Source of the DNA: Tetracladium setigerum
Lineage: Eukaryota; Ascomycota; Leotiomycetes; Helotiales
Direction: 5' to 3'
DNA length: 64,000 bases
Assembly (NCBI GenBank): GCA_031472005.1
Contig: PZJY01000013.1
Location: forward strand, 930,001 to 994,000
The notes below the pieces were generated by a model. That model was not told the DNA's origin and ran no database searches. It saw nothing but the letters and a program-made list of their open reading frames with translations. The translations under genes were made by a program, and so were the position numbers. Below are positions 53,286 to 64,000 of this stretch, one piece after another. The first letter of the stretch is position 1, and the number at the start of each line of letters is the position of its first letter.

Positions 53286-55262
53286 TCATTCAAAGTCGTC
53301 GTCCCCCTTGGCATATGGGCTCTTATTCCTCAGCTTCGTTCCAAACCACCAAAAGGCCACTGGGGCAGGCGCCAACACAGCAGCCACACATCCCAACCAA
53401 GTCAAAGTATAATGCACACCAATATTAATATACATCGGTCTCGCCGCCATGGTCATTCCACCAGCGACGAAATACCTCACAAATGTGATACTTGCCAGAG
53501 CAATGGAAGAGTACTCCCCATAGCTGTCGATGATGTATTCATAGACAGAGACATAGATGGCAGTCAAACAAATTCCAAAGAGGAAACAGGCGCAGAGACC
53601 ACTCCAGATGGAAATGGAAGGGTAGTTTGTCCAGCCAAGCCAGAAGAGGGCAACGGGGAGGAGAGGAGCAGTGACCATTGCTGGCCAGAGACGGAATTCT
53701 GGTGAGAGAGCGCGACCACGGACGTGTTCGGTCTTGTGTCTTGCGAGGCTGTAGAAAGCTGGTGCAAGCAAGGTGAAGAATGTCGATCCAGTGGCGATGG
53801 CACCGAAGCAGGAGCCGACGAGTTGGGTTGGGAGTGTGTAGGTTGCCTTGAAGATGTAATCGAAACCCGAAAGGAAGGAGAAAAGAAGGACGTAGAGTAG
53901 GACCAGGTAGCCTCCGAATACTGCGATGACGGCTTCTTTGGCGAAGAAGGTTGCTGGAAGGAAGATTGTGCCGCGGAGTTTTTTGAAGAATGTTTCGTCT
54001 GCGTCTTCGATTTTGTAGCGTGAGTCATTGGTGATTTCACGCAGATGTTTGGCTTTCCAGGAGAGAAGGGTGGGGAGATGGGTTTCGGGGAGGAAGAGAA
54101 AAGTGATGGTGAAGGCGAAGAATGAGATTATGAGAGTGATCCATTCCGTCCAGCGCCACGTTATATCTCGGTCTGCTACAATCCATCCGCCTGCGATGGG
54201 CGCGATGACAGGTGCTTCAGAATGTCAGCAGAGTGATCCTCATAAAGCGACACGGACGAGCTTACCAGCTACATTAGCCCAGGCGATGACAGGAAATACC
54301 CAACTTCGCTTGACCGGTCTGAATTGATCTCGCACACTTCCACCGTTGATAGCCAAAGTCGCACTCGAGCACAATCCCACGAAGTAACGGCACACAATTT
54401 GTGCTCCATAGTTGGGTGCTAAGGCACAACCCAACACGAAGAGCATGTAGCAAAAGGTACCACATAGATACGTTGGATTCCTCCCCACAGTTTCTGACAG
54501 CGGTCCCACAAAAAGAGCACCCGAACCGATTCCAAACAGATACATTGCTGTTGACAAGTTCTCTGCAACCTGTGAGACGTGAAACTCTTGGCTGATAGTC
54601 AAGTTGGCCATCGAAGCAGCAGATCCGGCCCACGCTTGAACAAATATCAAGAGGGTTAAGATGGCGATGTTTTTGCAGCGATCGAGGAGGGGCCAGTTCC
54701 TTGGGTCGAATGGGTCATCATCTCCTGTTGTGCGTATCGTATAGGGATCATCGTCTTCATCGTTGTTGCCTTTTTCTGCATCCTTGTTCTTTGAGGATTT
54801 ACCGTCGTCTTTGGTGCTGTGAGTTGATGTTGAGTCTTCACCCTTTGATTTTGAAACCAATGTATCTTGCTTTGCGAGTGAGACTTGATCCTCTTGAACC
54901 TCATCAGAATCTCTTTGCTCGCCATCGCCCTTGTTATTTTGCTTCTGGGAGCTGGAAGTATCGTCCTTGGCTGTTGAGAGACCTTCTTCTTGTTCCTCCT
55001 TTCGTAGAGCTTCCTTCTCTTGTTCTATGCCATGATCGGTTCGAATGTGCTGATCTTTATCCTGCTCCCCGCCAGCGTTGCTTTTGATGTCGCGTTCAGC
55101 AATACGATGCTTTTTCTTTTCGTATTCTTCTTCGACCTGTTTCCTGATTCTCTGGTGTTGAATGTAGGACCACATTGCCACTAGCGAAAATCCAAGAGAC
55201 TTTGCGAAGCTTATTTTTCGATACTGTGTGCTGGTGGTATTGCCAAGATTACACCAGAACAC
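53286..55262 (-). CDS. MFS transporter, DHA1 (drug:H+ / polyamine) type
   Basis: Plasma-membrane proton antiporter family. Exons: 55262-54266 and 54214-53286, intron of 51 nt with GTAAGC donor and AAG acceptor; about 640 residues, intact. Start may be 55262 or the internal Met at about 55175. The N-terminal 180 residues are highly charged and low complexity (Lys/Glu/Asp/Ser), then DDPFDPRNWPLLDRCKN, the standard DHA1 entry motif (DP-NWP). Membrane segments follow: NIAILTLLIFVQAWAGSAAS, LFGIGSGALFVGPLSETVGR (motif A-like), YMLFVLGCALAPNYG, WANVA/APVIAPIAGGWIV, LLYVLLFSFLSGFDYIFKA, and the C-terminal pair SITFVRYFVAGGMTMA and LTWLGCVAAVLAPAPVAFWW. The promoter has cttatatag at about 55353. Substrate cannot be told; polyamines or xenobiotics are the family norm. 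Confidence 0.92.
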
Positions 55263-56211
55263 ACCAGTTGAAAGCTTGATGAAAACTAATGCAACGAAGT
55301 TGGATCGAGATATAATGATCGATGAGCTTCGGGTTCTAGCGTTCTCTCACCTCCCTTATATAGAAACAGTGAAATTTACTGTCGCGTGTCCATTCACCAG
55401 ATTAACGAAGGCATTTTCTCCGTTGTCCCCATTTCCTGGGCCGACGTCACAAAGTCAAGGCTCGCAGGTCAGCCTCAAGACTCTACGATTGGCTTACCGA
55501 CACCCACGACGAAATATATCAAGGAAGTAAGATTGCGGGACTTCACCGCAAGTGCCGCGAATTCTGGGGTGGCCTGCGATTTGCGAGCTTGACAACGACG
55601 ACCTGTCACACGACCTGGGTAAAACCCGCCGCCAACGCCACAGGAGAAGAAGTGAATGGAAACTTGACTTTGCAGGATCATCTTGCTCAGGAACGGGTAA
55701 AACTATCTCCATTACGGCATTCATTGCGTTCAAGCTGCAAGGTAGCGCGACGGCTATGGGGATGAAGACTGGACGGTCACGCCAACCGCCAGAGACCAAT
55801 GGAGGTGAGCATGGCACTCGCCAAGCAGACAACTAGATTAAAGGGACGAATCCGAGCAAGTTCGTTCTCGCGGCTGAGAGGCTGTACGGAAATACTCCGT
55901 GAAAAGTCGGTCGCTATAGGAAGGGGCGGACAAAACCGTTTCTTGGTTGATGACGACTTGAGAACAACCAGGCCAAGTGAGCCAAATTTGCAAATGATTA
56001 TCAGGATTGAGAGAGGGGAAGAAGAAACAATTTGTGGGGTGTTTTTGAGGAGTCGAGACCATCCTACGTTATTGCTGTCGTCGCCAAGGACTTTCGAGCG
56101 CTAATCATAAGCCGGAATAGCGCTCTCTTGGCACTGGTACTTGTCTCCCATCTTCTTCCTGCACTCTCCTTTAATGCCTTAAGCTCTTAATCTTAAGATC
56201 TAGTGTAGTCC
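55263..56211. other. Upstream region of the MFS gene
   Basis: About 950 bp. The TATA-like cttatatag at 55353 precedes the MFS gene. Overlapping short ORFs between 55490 and 55840 on both strands look like chance frames. No gene called. Confidence 0.45.
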
Positions 56212-56523
56212 TGTGACCCTGTTTATAATAGAGGGTCGACCGATAGTACAGCGAGCGTTCCATGCACGCTACGTAGCACTGTCGCGACAGCCGAGCTAGT
56301 TCGATAGTCAAAGATTACTGTCGATAATATTTTTTGGTCGGACAATCGTATGAGCGGTAGTCCGACCCCTTCACAAAGCTTAACAAAGCTTAACCGCTAG
56401 TCCTCTGCCCCTTATATATACTTAGCTCTGTCCCTTTGTAAAATGGACAGACATTAGTTTACCACTAATCAACTTACTTGCTTAAACCTACCTTTCTGCC
56501 TTCCAATTGTTACCCCTTTCACA
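56212..56523. mobile_element. Possible solo LTR-like element
   Basis: The segment begins TGTGA and ends TCACA, the terminal inverted repeat form of an LTR. It contains a perfect GGTCGGAC/GTCCGACC inverted pair (56336-56343 and 56360-56367), a TATA element ccttatatatac at about 56409-56421, and the palindrome-like gtcccttt then aaaatggac after it. No target-site duplication is visible and no coding part is present, so this is only a candidate. Confidence 0.3.
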
Positions 56524-56997
56524 AAATCACAGATAATTTATATTACTATATTCTGCTAGTTAGCTATCTTATCTGATATATAATAATGGTTATAAAGACT
56601 CTGGACCGTGAGCCCCGAATCATAGACGGATAGGAGTTCTTTAGTATTCTCGAAAATGGGGTTAGTATTGAGAAAGACAAAGGATAGCGAATAGGAGCAA
56701 GGCAGATGAAGGAAGGGCACCAAAGGAGAAGAATGTTCCAAAGAAGGTCAATTCCATAGTTAGAAGGAAAAGGACTAGAAAGTAACGTTCTGGTTGCATT
56801 TCTAATCACATCGTCTTGTCCATCCTCCCGCTCGAGAGATTTGATTCCGCAAAGCACGAGACGGCCACATTTAGTCACCCTAATTCAAATCGTTCCTGCA
56901 GAGGTTTCCTGTAATATAATACTAGACTTATCCAAATACCACCGTATGGAAGCGATCGAGTCGACGTCCAAACCTTCAATCAGGTCATTAGAGAAGT
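56524..56997. other. Spacer
   Basis: About 470 bp, AT-rich, with purine-rich strings at 56690-56770. No gene seen. Confidence 0.4.
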
Positions 56998-58253
56998 TTA
57001 AGAAGACAAATCTCCTTTGGAATTACTGCGCCATGCCTTGCTTAGATACTCTTCTGCTGTCATAAATTCGAAGTCAGGCAGCAGCTTGTTCCATTCATCG
57101 CTAACAGACCATCCGCCGTGCGCCAGAGTTGTGACGTATTCCTTCAGAGCAGCTCGTGAGACGGCCTCCCTGTGTTCGTCCGGAATCGCGCTATGATCAA
57201 TAAGAGGGCACCAGGAGACGTTCATCTTTCCGTTCGCTACCTCCTCCTTGGGCAGTCGTTCAATATTGAACGGTCCTAATATACGTTAGACGGTTCAGGT
57301 CACCAGCCAAAGTATGAATGGGTGGGACTGTACCCCTGATTCTTTCTCCAAGGGCCAGAAGTCCAAACACCGTCGTTTGGGTGCCTCGTATTCCTCCGAT
57401 GGTGGGCCATTCACTAGGATACTCCAAAGCAATTGCCACTAGCTTCGACATATCCTCGACGGTAGTCAAGGTCAGCGGAGCATCAGGACTGTCCAGCACA
57501 ATCGCTCGACGATGTTCGAAATCTGCAAACATTTTGAAGGCTTTCAAGTACTTTGTCGTTTGATGCGGCGCGATGAAATAGTTGGTAAAGAAGCCGGGTT
57601 GGAAAAGACAATATTCAATTTGCTAGCTTATTAGCTTGTAACCGTGCTCTCCTGATGATAACGTACCTTCTTTTCCCGGTTAATCTCTTCCAAGTATTTA
57701 CGGATTTCATCTTTATACGCGTAATGAGCAACGCCGCTTTCTGGTCGTCTGTGTCTTGCGTCAGTGAACAACTTTCGTGTAGGTCATAGTAGATCAGAAG
57801 AGTTGGATATTCGAGAGTGCCACAGAAGCAGTGACTTACGAGGCCCATTCAGAAGGAGCAAATCTTCTAACCTTTGCCTCTATGGCTGCTTGGATCAGGG
57901 CCTTCTGTAGATTGGCATCTCCGGTTGATAGAAAGCAAAGTAAGGTTTCAACTCCATTCAAGGCGTCCACTAGCGATTGTTTGTTCTCGTAGTCGACCTT
58001 CCTCCACTGGGTGCGACCCACACTGCTTTTTGGGCCGTCCTGCATATTGTCAGTCTTCCATCGGTGCTCTAATGCAGAATATGGCGTAGCTCACCGATCG
58101 ACTCAGAATAATCACCTCGTATGCACCGCGTGCAAGAATTGCATCAATGACTTCTTGAGCGACGGCTAGGTGCTTGTTAGCAAATCAGCCATAGCAGCAT
58201 ATGTTTAGAAGCATACTCCCAGTGCCCCCAGCTATAGCAACTTGCTTTATCAT
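56998..58253 (-). CDS. NmrA-like / isoflavone-reductase-like NAD(P)-binding protein
   Basis: Atypical SDR of the NmrA family. Six exons: 58253-58217, 58165-58095, 58039-57840, 57748-57667, 57624-57334, 57275-56998, all in frame with GT and AG borders. The N terminus IKQVAIAGGTGTVAQEV carries the GGxGxxA cofactor loop; then LSRS, DYENKQSLVDALNGVETLLC, VRRFAPSEWAS (typical of the family), YCLFQPGFFTNYF and LTLTTVEDMSKLVAIALEY. The last intron needs a donor inside RIRG (57333-57332) with a CTAAC branch and TTAG acceptor, giving RIRGPFNIERLPKEEVANG. About 319 residues, intact. Could be a redox sensor or a secondary-metabolism reductase; neighbours do not decide. Confidence 0.87.
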
Positions 58254-58489
58254 CGTGGTGTCGACAAGTTATTTGAAGTACTCGGAATGGTGTATTGAAA
58301 CTCAACTTTGAAGTTATTCAGCTCTTGAGGAGTTCCAACATCTTATAGTGACAACATCTAGCGCGCGTTATATCTAGAGGCCCTGGAACGCAGGATTGTG
58401 CATGGAGCAATTGCACCCGCTGGCCTAACGAACTTTGGCGATTGGTCACATTGAAGCGATCATCCCTTCTGCGGAGTAAACATCATCCC

Positions 58490-58545
58490 CACCGTGTCAA
58501 ATTACATCAGACAGTAAACGTAAAACCACCACTTCAGGTTTAGCG
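58490..58545 (+). repeat. Degenerate direct repeat, copy 1
   Basis: Contains caccgtgtcaaattacat then gtaaaaccaccacttcagg and tttagcg. A second copy lies at about 58655-58709. Confidence 0.75.
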
Positions 58546-58654
58546 CACTAAAGGGTACCCTTCCGTACATTAGTCAGAACCTTCCAACTGTCTTGATCCG
58601 GGTGGCCAATGCCATACATAGTACGCAGACCCTTCACTTTTCAACTCATCGCCC

Positions 58655-58709
58655 ACCGTGTCCAATAACATGAGATAATTAACGTAAAACCACCACTTCG
58701 GGCTTAGCG
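58655..58709 (+). repeat. Degenerate direct repeat, copy 2
   Basis: Reads ccaccgtgtccaataacat then gtaaaaccaccacttcggg and cttagcg; the same core as copy 1 about 165 bp earlier, with several substitutions. Confidence 0.75.
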
Positions 58710-59355
58710 TGTTATAGAGCATATGTTATACCGACTCTGGGCATCTGCATTTGCCGAAACTTCCGAGGATCCGATCTGTGGTGGTATCAAACTGTCCCAA
58801 AAATATGTTGGTGTTCATCACAACCCATCAAAATCGGTTTGAGGGAGACGTGCAGTATGGACTTGTTCCAGAAACTTGATAGTGGATCTCCATGATGTCT
58901 TTTTGGTGGTCAGCCCGTCCAGGACGTGAATCTAGTAACTCGACTGCCAACTTCTCTACACCCCGTGTCGAGGTAGACGGCCTGCTTGAGTTTGGCTCAA
59001 TCATCAGTATTATCGCCAGCGCTGACGAGGAGCCGCTCAACCTCGATTGCCATGTGCGCATTTCTCCCAAGCTTTTCTGCGGCCACCAAAGAAAGGCCTT
59101 CATGGCGACTCGGTCGCGCCTGAAAAGCGGTGAGTTAGTGTGGTGGCCAAGCTGCACGCACCACCGTATACGCAAAATTACTACATTCGGGCTAGAGTGG
59201 CGGGGAGGTGGTCTTTGCACGCCTACCTCACACCCTGAAGTATGGCGTCTTTTTACACTTCACGCTGATTACTTCTTGTGTCTGGGTCGCCGTAAAATGC
59301 TCCTTCCACAACCTAGGATGCCACATATGCAACTGTGAGGACAGAACCAAAGAGA

Positions 59356-60643
59356 ATGCGACGAACGCACAGGAAGGTACGCACAGGATGTGGAGTGTGT
59401 AAAAGAAGGCATGTTAAGGTAAGTTTCAACCTTGCCTGTTCGATTCTACAAACGGCTTTCCTAAAATCTTGACAAATAGTGTGATCAAACACGACCCAAT
59501 TGTCAGAGATGTTTGCTCTTTGGTGTAGAGTGTGACTACTCCTCCACGACCACTTCTGAGATCACTGTCAAGAAGTTCTCACATTTTCATGTCAGCAATG
59601 GTCCAGGACCACATCGTCAGCGTGGTCGTCCGAGAACAAATTGGATGAACAAGATCTTTTTGGTAGATAGTTCTCTGCTACCTTTGGCTCAACATATGCA
59701 TGACCACGCATCGATAGACAATCCTGCTGGAGCCTATAATTTGTTCTTGGACCATCTTCACTGGACAGGTAACCCTTTCCTCTCAGTTTCCACCGAGGAT
59801 GTCACCAATACTTGTTCAAGTCCTGTCTTGGGATTGTCGAGCTCATATATCACCAATTTGATGCGATCTGTGCTTGCATTGCATCTCTCTAGGATACAGC
59901 CACACCATCAACAGCACTTCATCACAATGGCGGAGTCTTACTTCTCTTCTGGCTTACGAGGACTCGTCAATGCTTTACGAGATGTGAATGGAAAGAACTG
60001 TCATGCAGTCTTTACTGCTGCCATACTTGTCAGCATGGCGACTTTGGCTCGTGGGACTCGTCAGGGTGAATACCTTCTTTTTCAGGACACTGGATCACCT
60101 GAATGGTATCCGCTCTTTAACGGAATCAAGTCCATACTTGGCTCTTTTGATGTACGACAGATATTTTCCGGCCCTCTACGGTTTTTCGCATGCCATCACA
60201 AGCCCGTGGACAAACCGGTCGCGGCAAGCCTTGGACTTGGAAGCTTAGAATGGTTTGAGCCTCTTAACCAACTAAGACTACTTGTACGACAATCTGCGTC
60301 TAGTAATTCTGATGATCTTGATGCCATAATGAGTCTCTGTCGATGCTACGAAGCTATTTGGGGAAGATCAGACACAATATACAACAGCGACGCGATCGAC
60401 GGATTTGCTTTCATCTGGGTCTATCGGCTACCGAAAGATTTTGTTGTGCGCATTCAGCAGAGGGAACCTATTCCCCTGGTCATTCTTGCATATTTTGCGG
60501 TATTGTTATTGAGTCTTCAGCATATCTGGTTTATTACTGGCTGGCCACAACACATTCTGTCTGGTATTTCAAAGAATCTAGATCCAAGCCTTCAACAATG
60601 GCTACGATGGCCCTTGAAGCTTTGGACAAATGCAAGCGTATAG
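59356..60643 (+). CDS. Zn(II)2Cys6 transcription factor
   Basis: Exon 1 (59356-59418) is tiny and codes MRRTHRKVRTGCGVCKRRHVK; exon 2 (59480-60643) continues CDQTRPNCQRCLLFGVECDY. Together they give a complete zinc cluster C-x2-C-x6-C-x5-C-x2-C-x6-C, split by the intron just before the third Cys, a common place in this family. Downstream is a Fungal_trans_2-like helical region (GNPFLSVSTEDVTNTC; SYITNLMRSVLALHLSR; HAVFTAAILVSMATLARG; WGRSDTIYNSDAIDGFAFIW) and a C-terminal hydrophobic helix (LVILAYFAVLLLSLQHIWFI). About 408 residues, intact. Target unknown. Confidence 0.9.
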
Positions 60644-61710
60644 TATGCATAAGTCCTAGTAGTAAGTAGTGATAGAATACGACAATATATGTAACCGTTT
60701 GTACTGAAATACTTGAACTGTCTCAGAGATGGTATGATAGTAGAGATAGAATTTACTCGGCGGGGTTTTCGATGAGGCCACCGCTTCGATAATCAGAAAA
60801 TATAATTCCGTGCTTCTATATTAGGGGGGGAAATTTTAGTCTAGCAGCGTGCTAAACGCGCTGTCAACGGTTAATATTACCTCTTAAAAGTCGAGGATCT
60901 TAATTCCCCAGCATTATCCCTCGGCACCCTTCGTAGGGCGGGGAATCAAGTAATGACTAGCCCCAGGAGGGTGGCTTGGTTAAGGTAGCGTATGCCTACT
61001 GTAAGATGCTTCAGTTGCCTCTCACTTTTTGTCTTGGCAGGGTCTCCGGCCAGGCTACATGTGAACTAAAGCTTAACATTTTGGTGTTGTATACTGGTAG
61101 TGTTATCAAATTAAACATGCGACTACCATTTTGGTAGATAGCTACCTTGGAATATTATGAGTAAACTCCACATTCTTGCATCGCAAACTTCTCAGATTCT
61201 TTCACTATTGTTTCTTTCATGGAGTTTTTCTGTTTGGGAATTCTTTGAGAACGTTTTCGCTGCATTGATATTCTGCTTTCGGGCAATTTACTTGTTGGTT
61301 GATTCTCCTTGTTGTCTTCCCCTTTAACGCTCCAGTACTTTCTTGTTGACCCATAAGTTGTTGCTCGAAGTCGAAGCCGATTTGATTTGCTAGCTGGAGC
61401 CATTCAATTACAATTGCCATTGACAGTATACCGACTTTGTCTGAAGCTTTACGATGGCTGAAGTTGGTGTTCGAGGGGCTTTCCCAACAATGGAAATTTG
61501 GTTACTGCTTTCAGACAATCTCTCCATGTCTTCACATAAAGAATGTTGGTACCAATTTTTCTTTGACTGTGTTCGGAACCGTCTTAGAAACAAAGCATTT
61601 CCGGTGCTCAACTATGTCCTTTTATTGTAGTTCACTTAACCTTGACACGCGACTTTGCGATTCACTTACTATTGCTTTTTTCTTTTTCAATAAGTTTACG
61701 TATAGAAGAA
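60644..61710. other. Gene-poor region
   Basis: About 1.07 kb. A minus-strand ORF of 82 codons (61155-61403) is Lys/Arg/Gln-rich and has no family signal. A T-run (61674-61688) leads into the next gene. No gene called. Confidence 0.45.
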
Positions 61711-64000
61711 ATGGACAATACAAGAGAGAATTTGCGTGATGAGGAACCTGGTGATTATCCCGGTGAACACCTACGGAATAATCCTGAGATATTCGAGCCA
61801 CGAGCAAATAGCAATGATGCACTTGCGGAGGGTGGCAGTGAGGAATATAGAGGCCTGCAGAATCAACAGCGCGCAACTAACCTGGACGAATCTATGATAG
61901 ATCCAGCGCCGCGAGCTCCACAGTCTCACGGTCGGGTCGAAGCTCAAACAGGTCCATCGCGACAATGGGGAAATCTCCAACTCTCAGCGGGTGGGCGTCC
62001 GGGGCAGCCCTTTGACCAACAGGCCATAGCTTCTCTTGAGCAGAGACCTAATCAACCATTCCATTCTCCCAATGAAGGAGAAGAAGAAGAAGAAGAAGAA
62101 GAAGAAGAAGAAGAAGAAGAAAAAGATTACGCCGATGATGATGGAATTGATGGGTCTCATCCCGGATTGCCTGGATTCACCTTCCGGGCTTCCTACGAAC
62201 CTCGACATCCTGAATTTCCTGGTCTCAATCATCCATCAGGAAATGCACCCACAGGTTTTGGCCCAAACCTTGCTAGTCCTGATATACCTTATCGTCCCTT
62301 CTGGATCCACGTGGATCTATGTGGAACGGAAACCAAGGAGGGCGGCCAACAGGAGATTCTGGACCCTGTCTACCACCAGCCCCACCAGGGGCGCCAACAC
62401 AGGATAGAATAAGCTTCCCAAGCAGAAATTACCTTCCAAGGGGCTATAATTGGTCGGACTCACGTTGCAACAACTGTTCAAATGCACGTGTGAAATGTAC
62501 CGCTTTCCCATCGAAAGATCCAGACGACAAAGGGATACAACAAACGAAAGATATAAGTCGAAGCCGCATTAAGTTCCCTTGCGAAAGGTGTCGTACTTCA
62601 AAGGACCCCATGATTAGGGCAACGTGTACTTGGAGCATTACCAAGGCCCCGGGGCCGGAGCGTCCTCAACTATACTGGACCGGAGCGAATGTCATTGAAG
62701 ATCCAGAATCTGACAGCCGACCGGCCCCAACAACTGCATACCACAGGTTTAAAACCTATAGAGTCATAGATGAGCTGGAGGATCCGCCTTGGGAGCGTTC
62801 TCGAACTATCAATGAAGGCATCTATCAAAACACTTCGTTTGCCAGGCCAGGAAGTGCTGACCCGGGGCCATCAGTACCTCCATCTCGATCGACAGCAACT
62901 GGAGGGATTGCAAAAACAACCAAACAACACAAGCCCATAGCTCAGACGAGACCTGGTAGGATATGCATAGTATGTGCGACCGAGGGGGAGATATTGCACA
63001 GAGATGTAATCTCGCGCGTCAGAAACCGTGTTCGAGGTGCAGGGAGACTGAGGAGGATGACTGCGTGACGGATGAGGAGGACCCTATAAATTCGAATGAT
63101 TTTACTTCCCCGGTGTCCACAAGATCTGGCGGTCGCATTGTAAATTCGCTTGCTAGCAGCGCAAAAGGAAAAGGAAAAGCTAAAGAATCAACTGGCACAA
63201 GGGCTCTAAAACAAGGTCTGGTAAGAAGTGGACATCTTCCCCAAGGACTTTCAACTCGTTCTAGGGGCATGATGACTTCAAATTCAGGACCCCTCTTGTA
63301 CGGTTCGCAACGGCCAAGTGAACCTGATGGCATGAGTGGTCACAGAATGGTCTCGCAACAAACGTGTTATCCTTGTGTGACTCTTGGGCGGGATTGCGAC
63401 GGAAATAGACCGTGTGGGAACTGTCAGATGTCCAGAAACGTACAGACTTGCGGGGACGTCCCCCCACTCCATATCCAGGTGCGCCTCTACCAGGTGAATA
63501 CTTCACTGCTCAGCCACATAGCAATCCTCCACCTGAATTCCGGCCATGGTCAAGTCAGCAGCAGACAGGTGAACTACCAGAATTCGGACCACCACACCTC
63601 CGCTATACACTATTTGGCACGGCCCCATTACCACGCGACCCAGATGGAAACGTGCCAAATGCTGCGGATCCAGATGAACTAGCTCGGATTGTCGCTCACA
63701 ATGGACAAGAACGACAATACGAAGCTTCCATTGACCCTACACACCGCGCTGAGAATGTGATGGGACAGAACTTCCACACCGAAGGGGGCGAAGGATCCTC
63801 CCAAGCTACTGCTTCAGAATGGAGGGCTCCAAACGCCCGCATAAACCTCGTGAATACCGACGACGATGATATAGCGGCAGGTGTGGGGATAGAGAATCGA
63901 CCTGGCGAAGTTCCAGGTCCAGTCCTCCCCCTTATCCCCATTCCACCGAACCGTGTATACGCCGTCGAGCTTCGTTTTGATGGCTGTCATGAAAAATACA
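61711..64000 (+). CDS. Large protein with three zinc-cluster-like cysteine blocks, 3' end outside the window
   Basis: Begins at ATG 61711 (MDNTRENLRDEEPGD) and is still open at 64000, so partial, over 760 residues. The first 200 residues are hydrophilic with a run of 14 Glu (62080-62121). Then three Cys blocks: block 1 CNNCSNARVKC ... PCERCRTSKDP ... C (62465-62630); block 2 CIVC, DIAQRC, PCSRCRETEEDDC (62965-63065); block 3 CYPCVTLGRDCDGNRPCGNC ... QTC (63363-63450). Block 3 follows Zn2Cys6 spacing closely (C-x2-C-x6-C-x5-C-x2-C-x8-C). Between blocks are Pro/Gly/Ser linkers. Three frame changes occur near 62296-62298, 62971-62976 and 63452-63455, each mended by one extra base, two of them in C or G runs. 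The last part (DPDGNVPNAADPDELARIV; VPGPVLPLIPIPPNRVYAVE) is smooth. Nuclear DNA-binding or structural role is only a guess. Confidence 0.65.
62080..62121 (+). repeat. GAA microsatellite (poly-Glu)
   Basis: Fourteen GAA codons inside the 61.7-kb gene; the antisense reading is poly-Phe. Confidence 0.95.

Larger units (their letters stand above)
58254..59355. other. Divergent promoter region with a degenerate direct repeat
   Basis: About 1.1 kb between divergent NmrA-like and zinc-cluster genes. It holds two related 60-bp segments (see the repeat entries). Long overlapping ORFs at 58828-59338 on both strands have no family feature and look spurious. Confidence 0.45.

Noticed and set aside
53564..54040. 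158-codon Ser/Pro-rich minus-strand ORF
   Set aside because: Shadow frame of the second MFS exon, whose frame is open and carries the membrane helices.
58828..59338. Overlapping ORFs of 130 and 148 codons on opposite strands
   Set aside because: No family feature, no exon partner, and both overlap a promoter region with repeats.

Overview
The window looks like a piece of nuclear chromosome from a filamentous ascomycete, most likely a Leotiomycete (Helotiales-like; inferred from gene content, not proven). Genes carry short introns (about 50-120 nt) with GTAAGT/GTATGT-like donors and YAG or AAG acceptors. Both strands are used, Zn(II)2Cys6 regulators are abundant, and long gene-poor AT-rich stretches separate gene islands.

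Layout. 0.1-3.4 kb: a GH2 beta-galactosidase (minus). 4.7-14.7 kb: a partial quinate-utilisation (QUT/qa) cluster with quinate dehydrogenase (qutB), an inositol-monophosphatase-like gene (qutG), the AROM-derived repressor (qutR, minus) and, divergent from it, the Zn2Cys6 activator (qutA). The permease, catabolic dehydroquinase and dehydroshikimate dehydratase of the classical cluster are not in the window. 14.9-22.1 kb: a short-chain dehydrogenase, a Zn2Cys6 regulator, and a divergent pair of an NAD-dependent epimerase-like gene and another zinc-cluster regulator. 22.3-23.0 kb: an F-box-like remnant. 23.7-26.7 kb: an unrecognised protein with a long Pro-Glu repeat. 27.3-29.5 kb: a third Zn2Cys6 regulator. 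30.1-31.9 kb: a decayed spherulin-4-like gene. 32-33 kb: a small membrane protein. 34.5-35.8 kb: a bZIP gene with a third exon hidden behind a frameshift. 35.8-40.3 kb: gene-poor. 40.3-42.0 kb: a cytochrome P450. 42-44.8 kb: gene-poor. 44.8-45.9 kb: a YcaC/isochorismatase-like hydrolase with a signal-peptide exon. 46.5-47.7 kb: a conserved-looking unknown. 48.1-49.6 kb: bystin (ENP1). 50.4-51.0 kb: a small secreted cysteine-containing protein. 53.3-55.3 kb: an MFS transporter. 57.0-58.3 kb: an NmrA-like reductase. 59.4-60.6 kb: a Zn2Cys6 regulator. 61.7-64.0 kb: a large protein, cut by the window end, with three zinc-cluster-like cysteine blocks.

A theme runs through the whole window. At least nine otherwise well-conserved genes (counting a housekeeping-type GH2 gene and qutA) are interrupted by one- or two-base frame changes. 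Where the missing base can be placed, it is nearly always one too few in a G, C, T or A run. This looks more like sequencing/assembly indels than biology. The spherulin-4-like locus is different: it carries in-frame TAG/TGA/TAA codons as well, so it is probably a true pseudogene.

How genes work together: qutR and qutA share a 0.75-kb divergent promoter and are the repressor and activator of quinate catabolism; qutB performs its first step. The remaining genes look like unlinked accessory and housekeeping functions. I saw no virus, CRISPR, rRNA or convincing tRNA gene.
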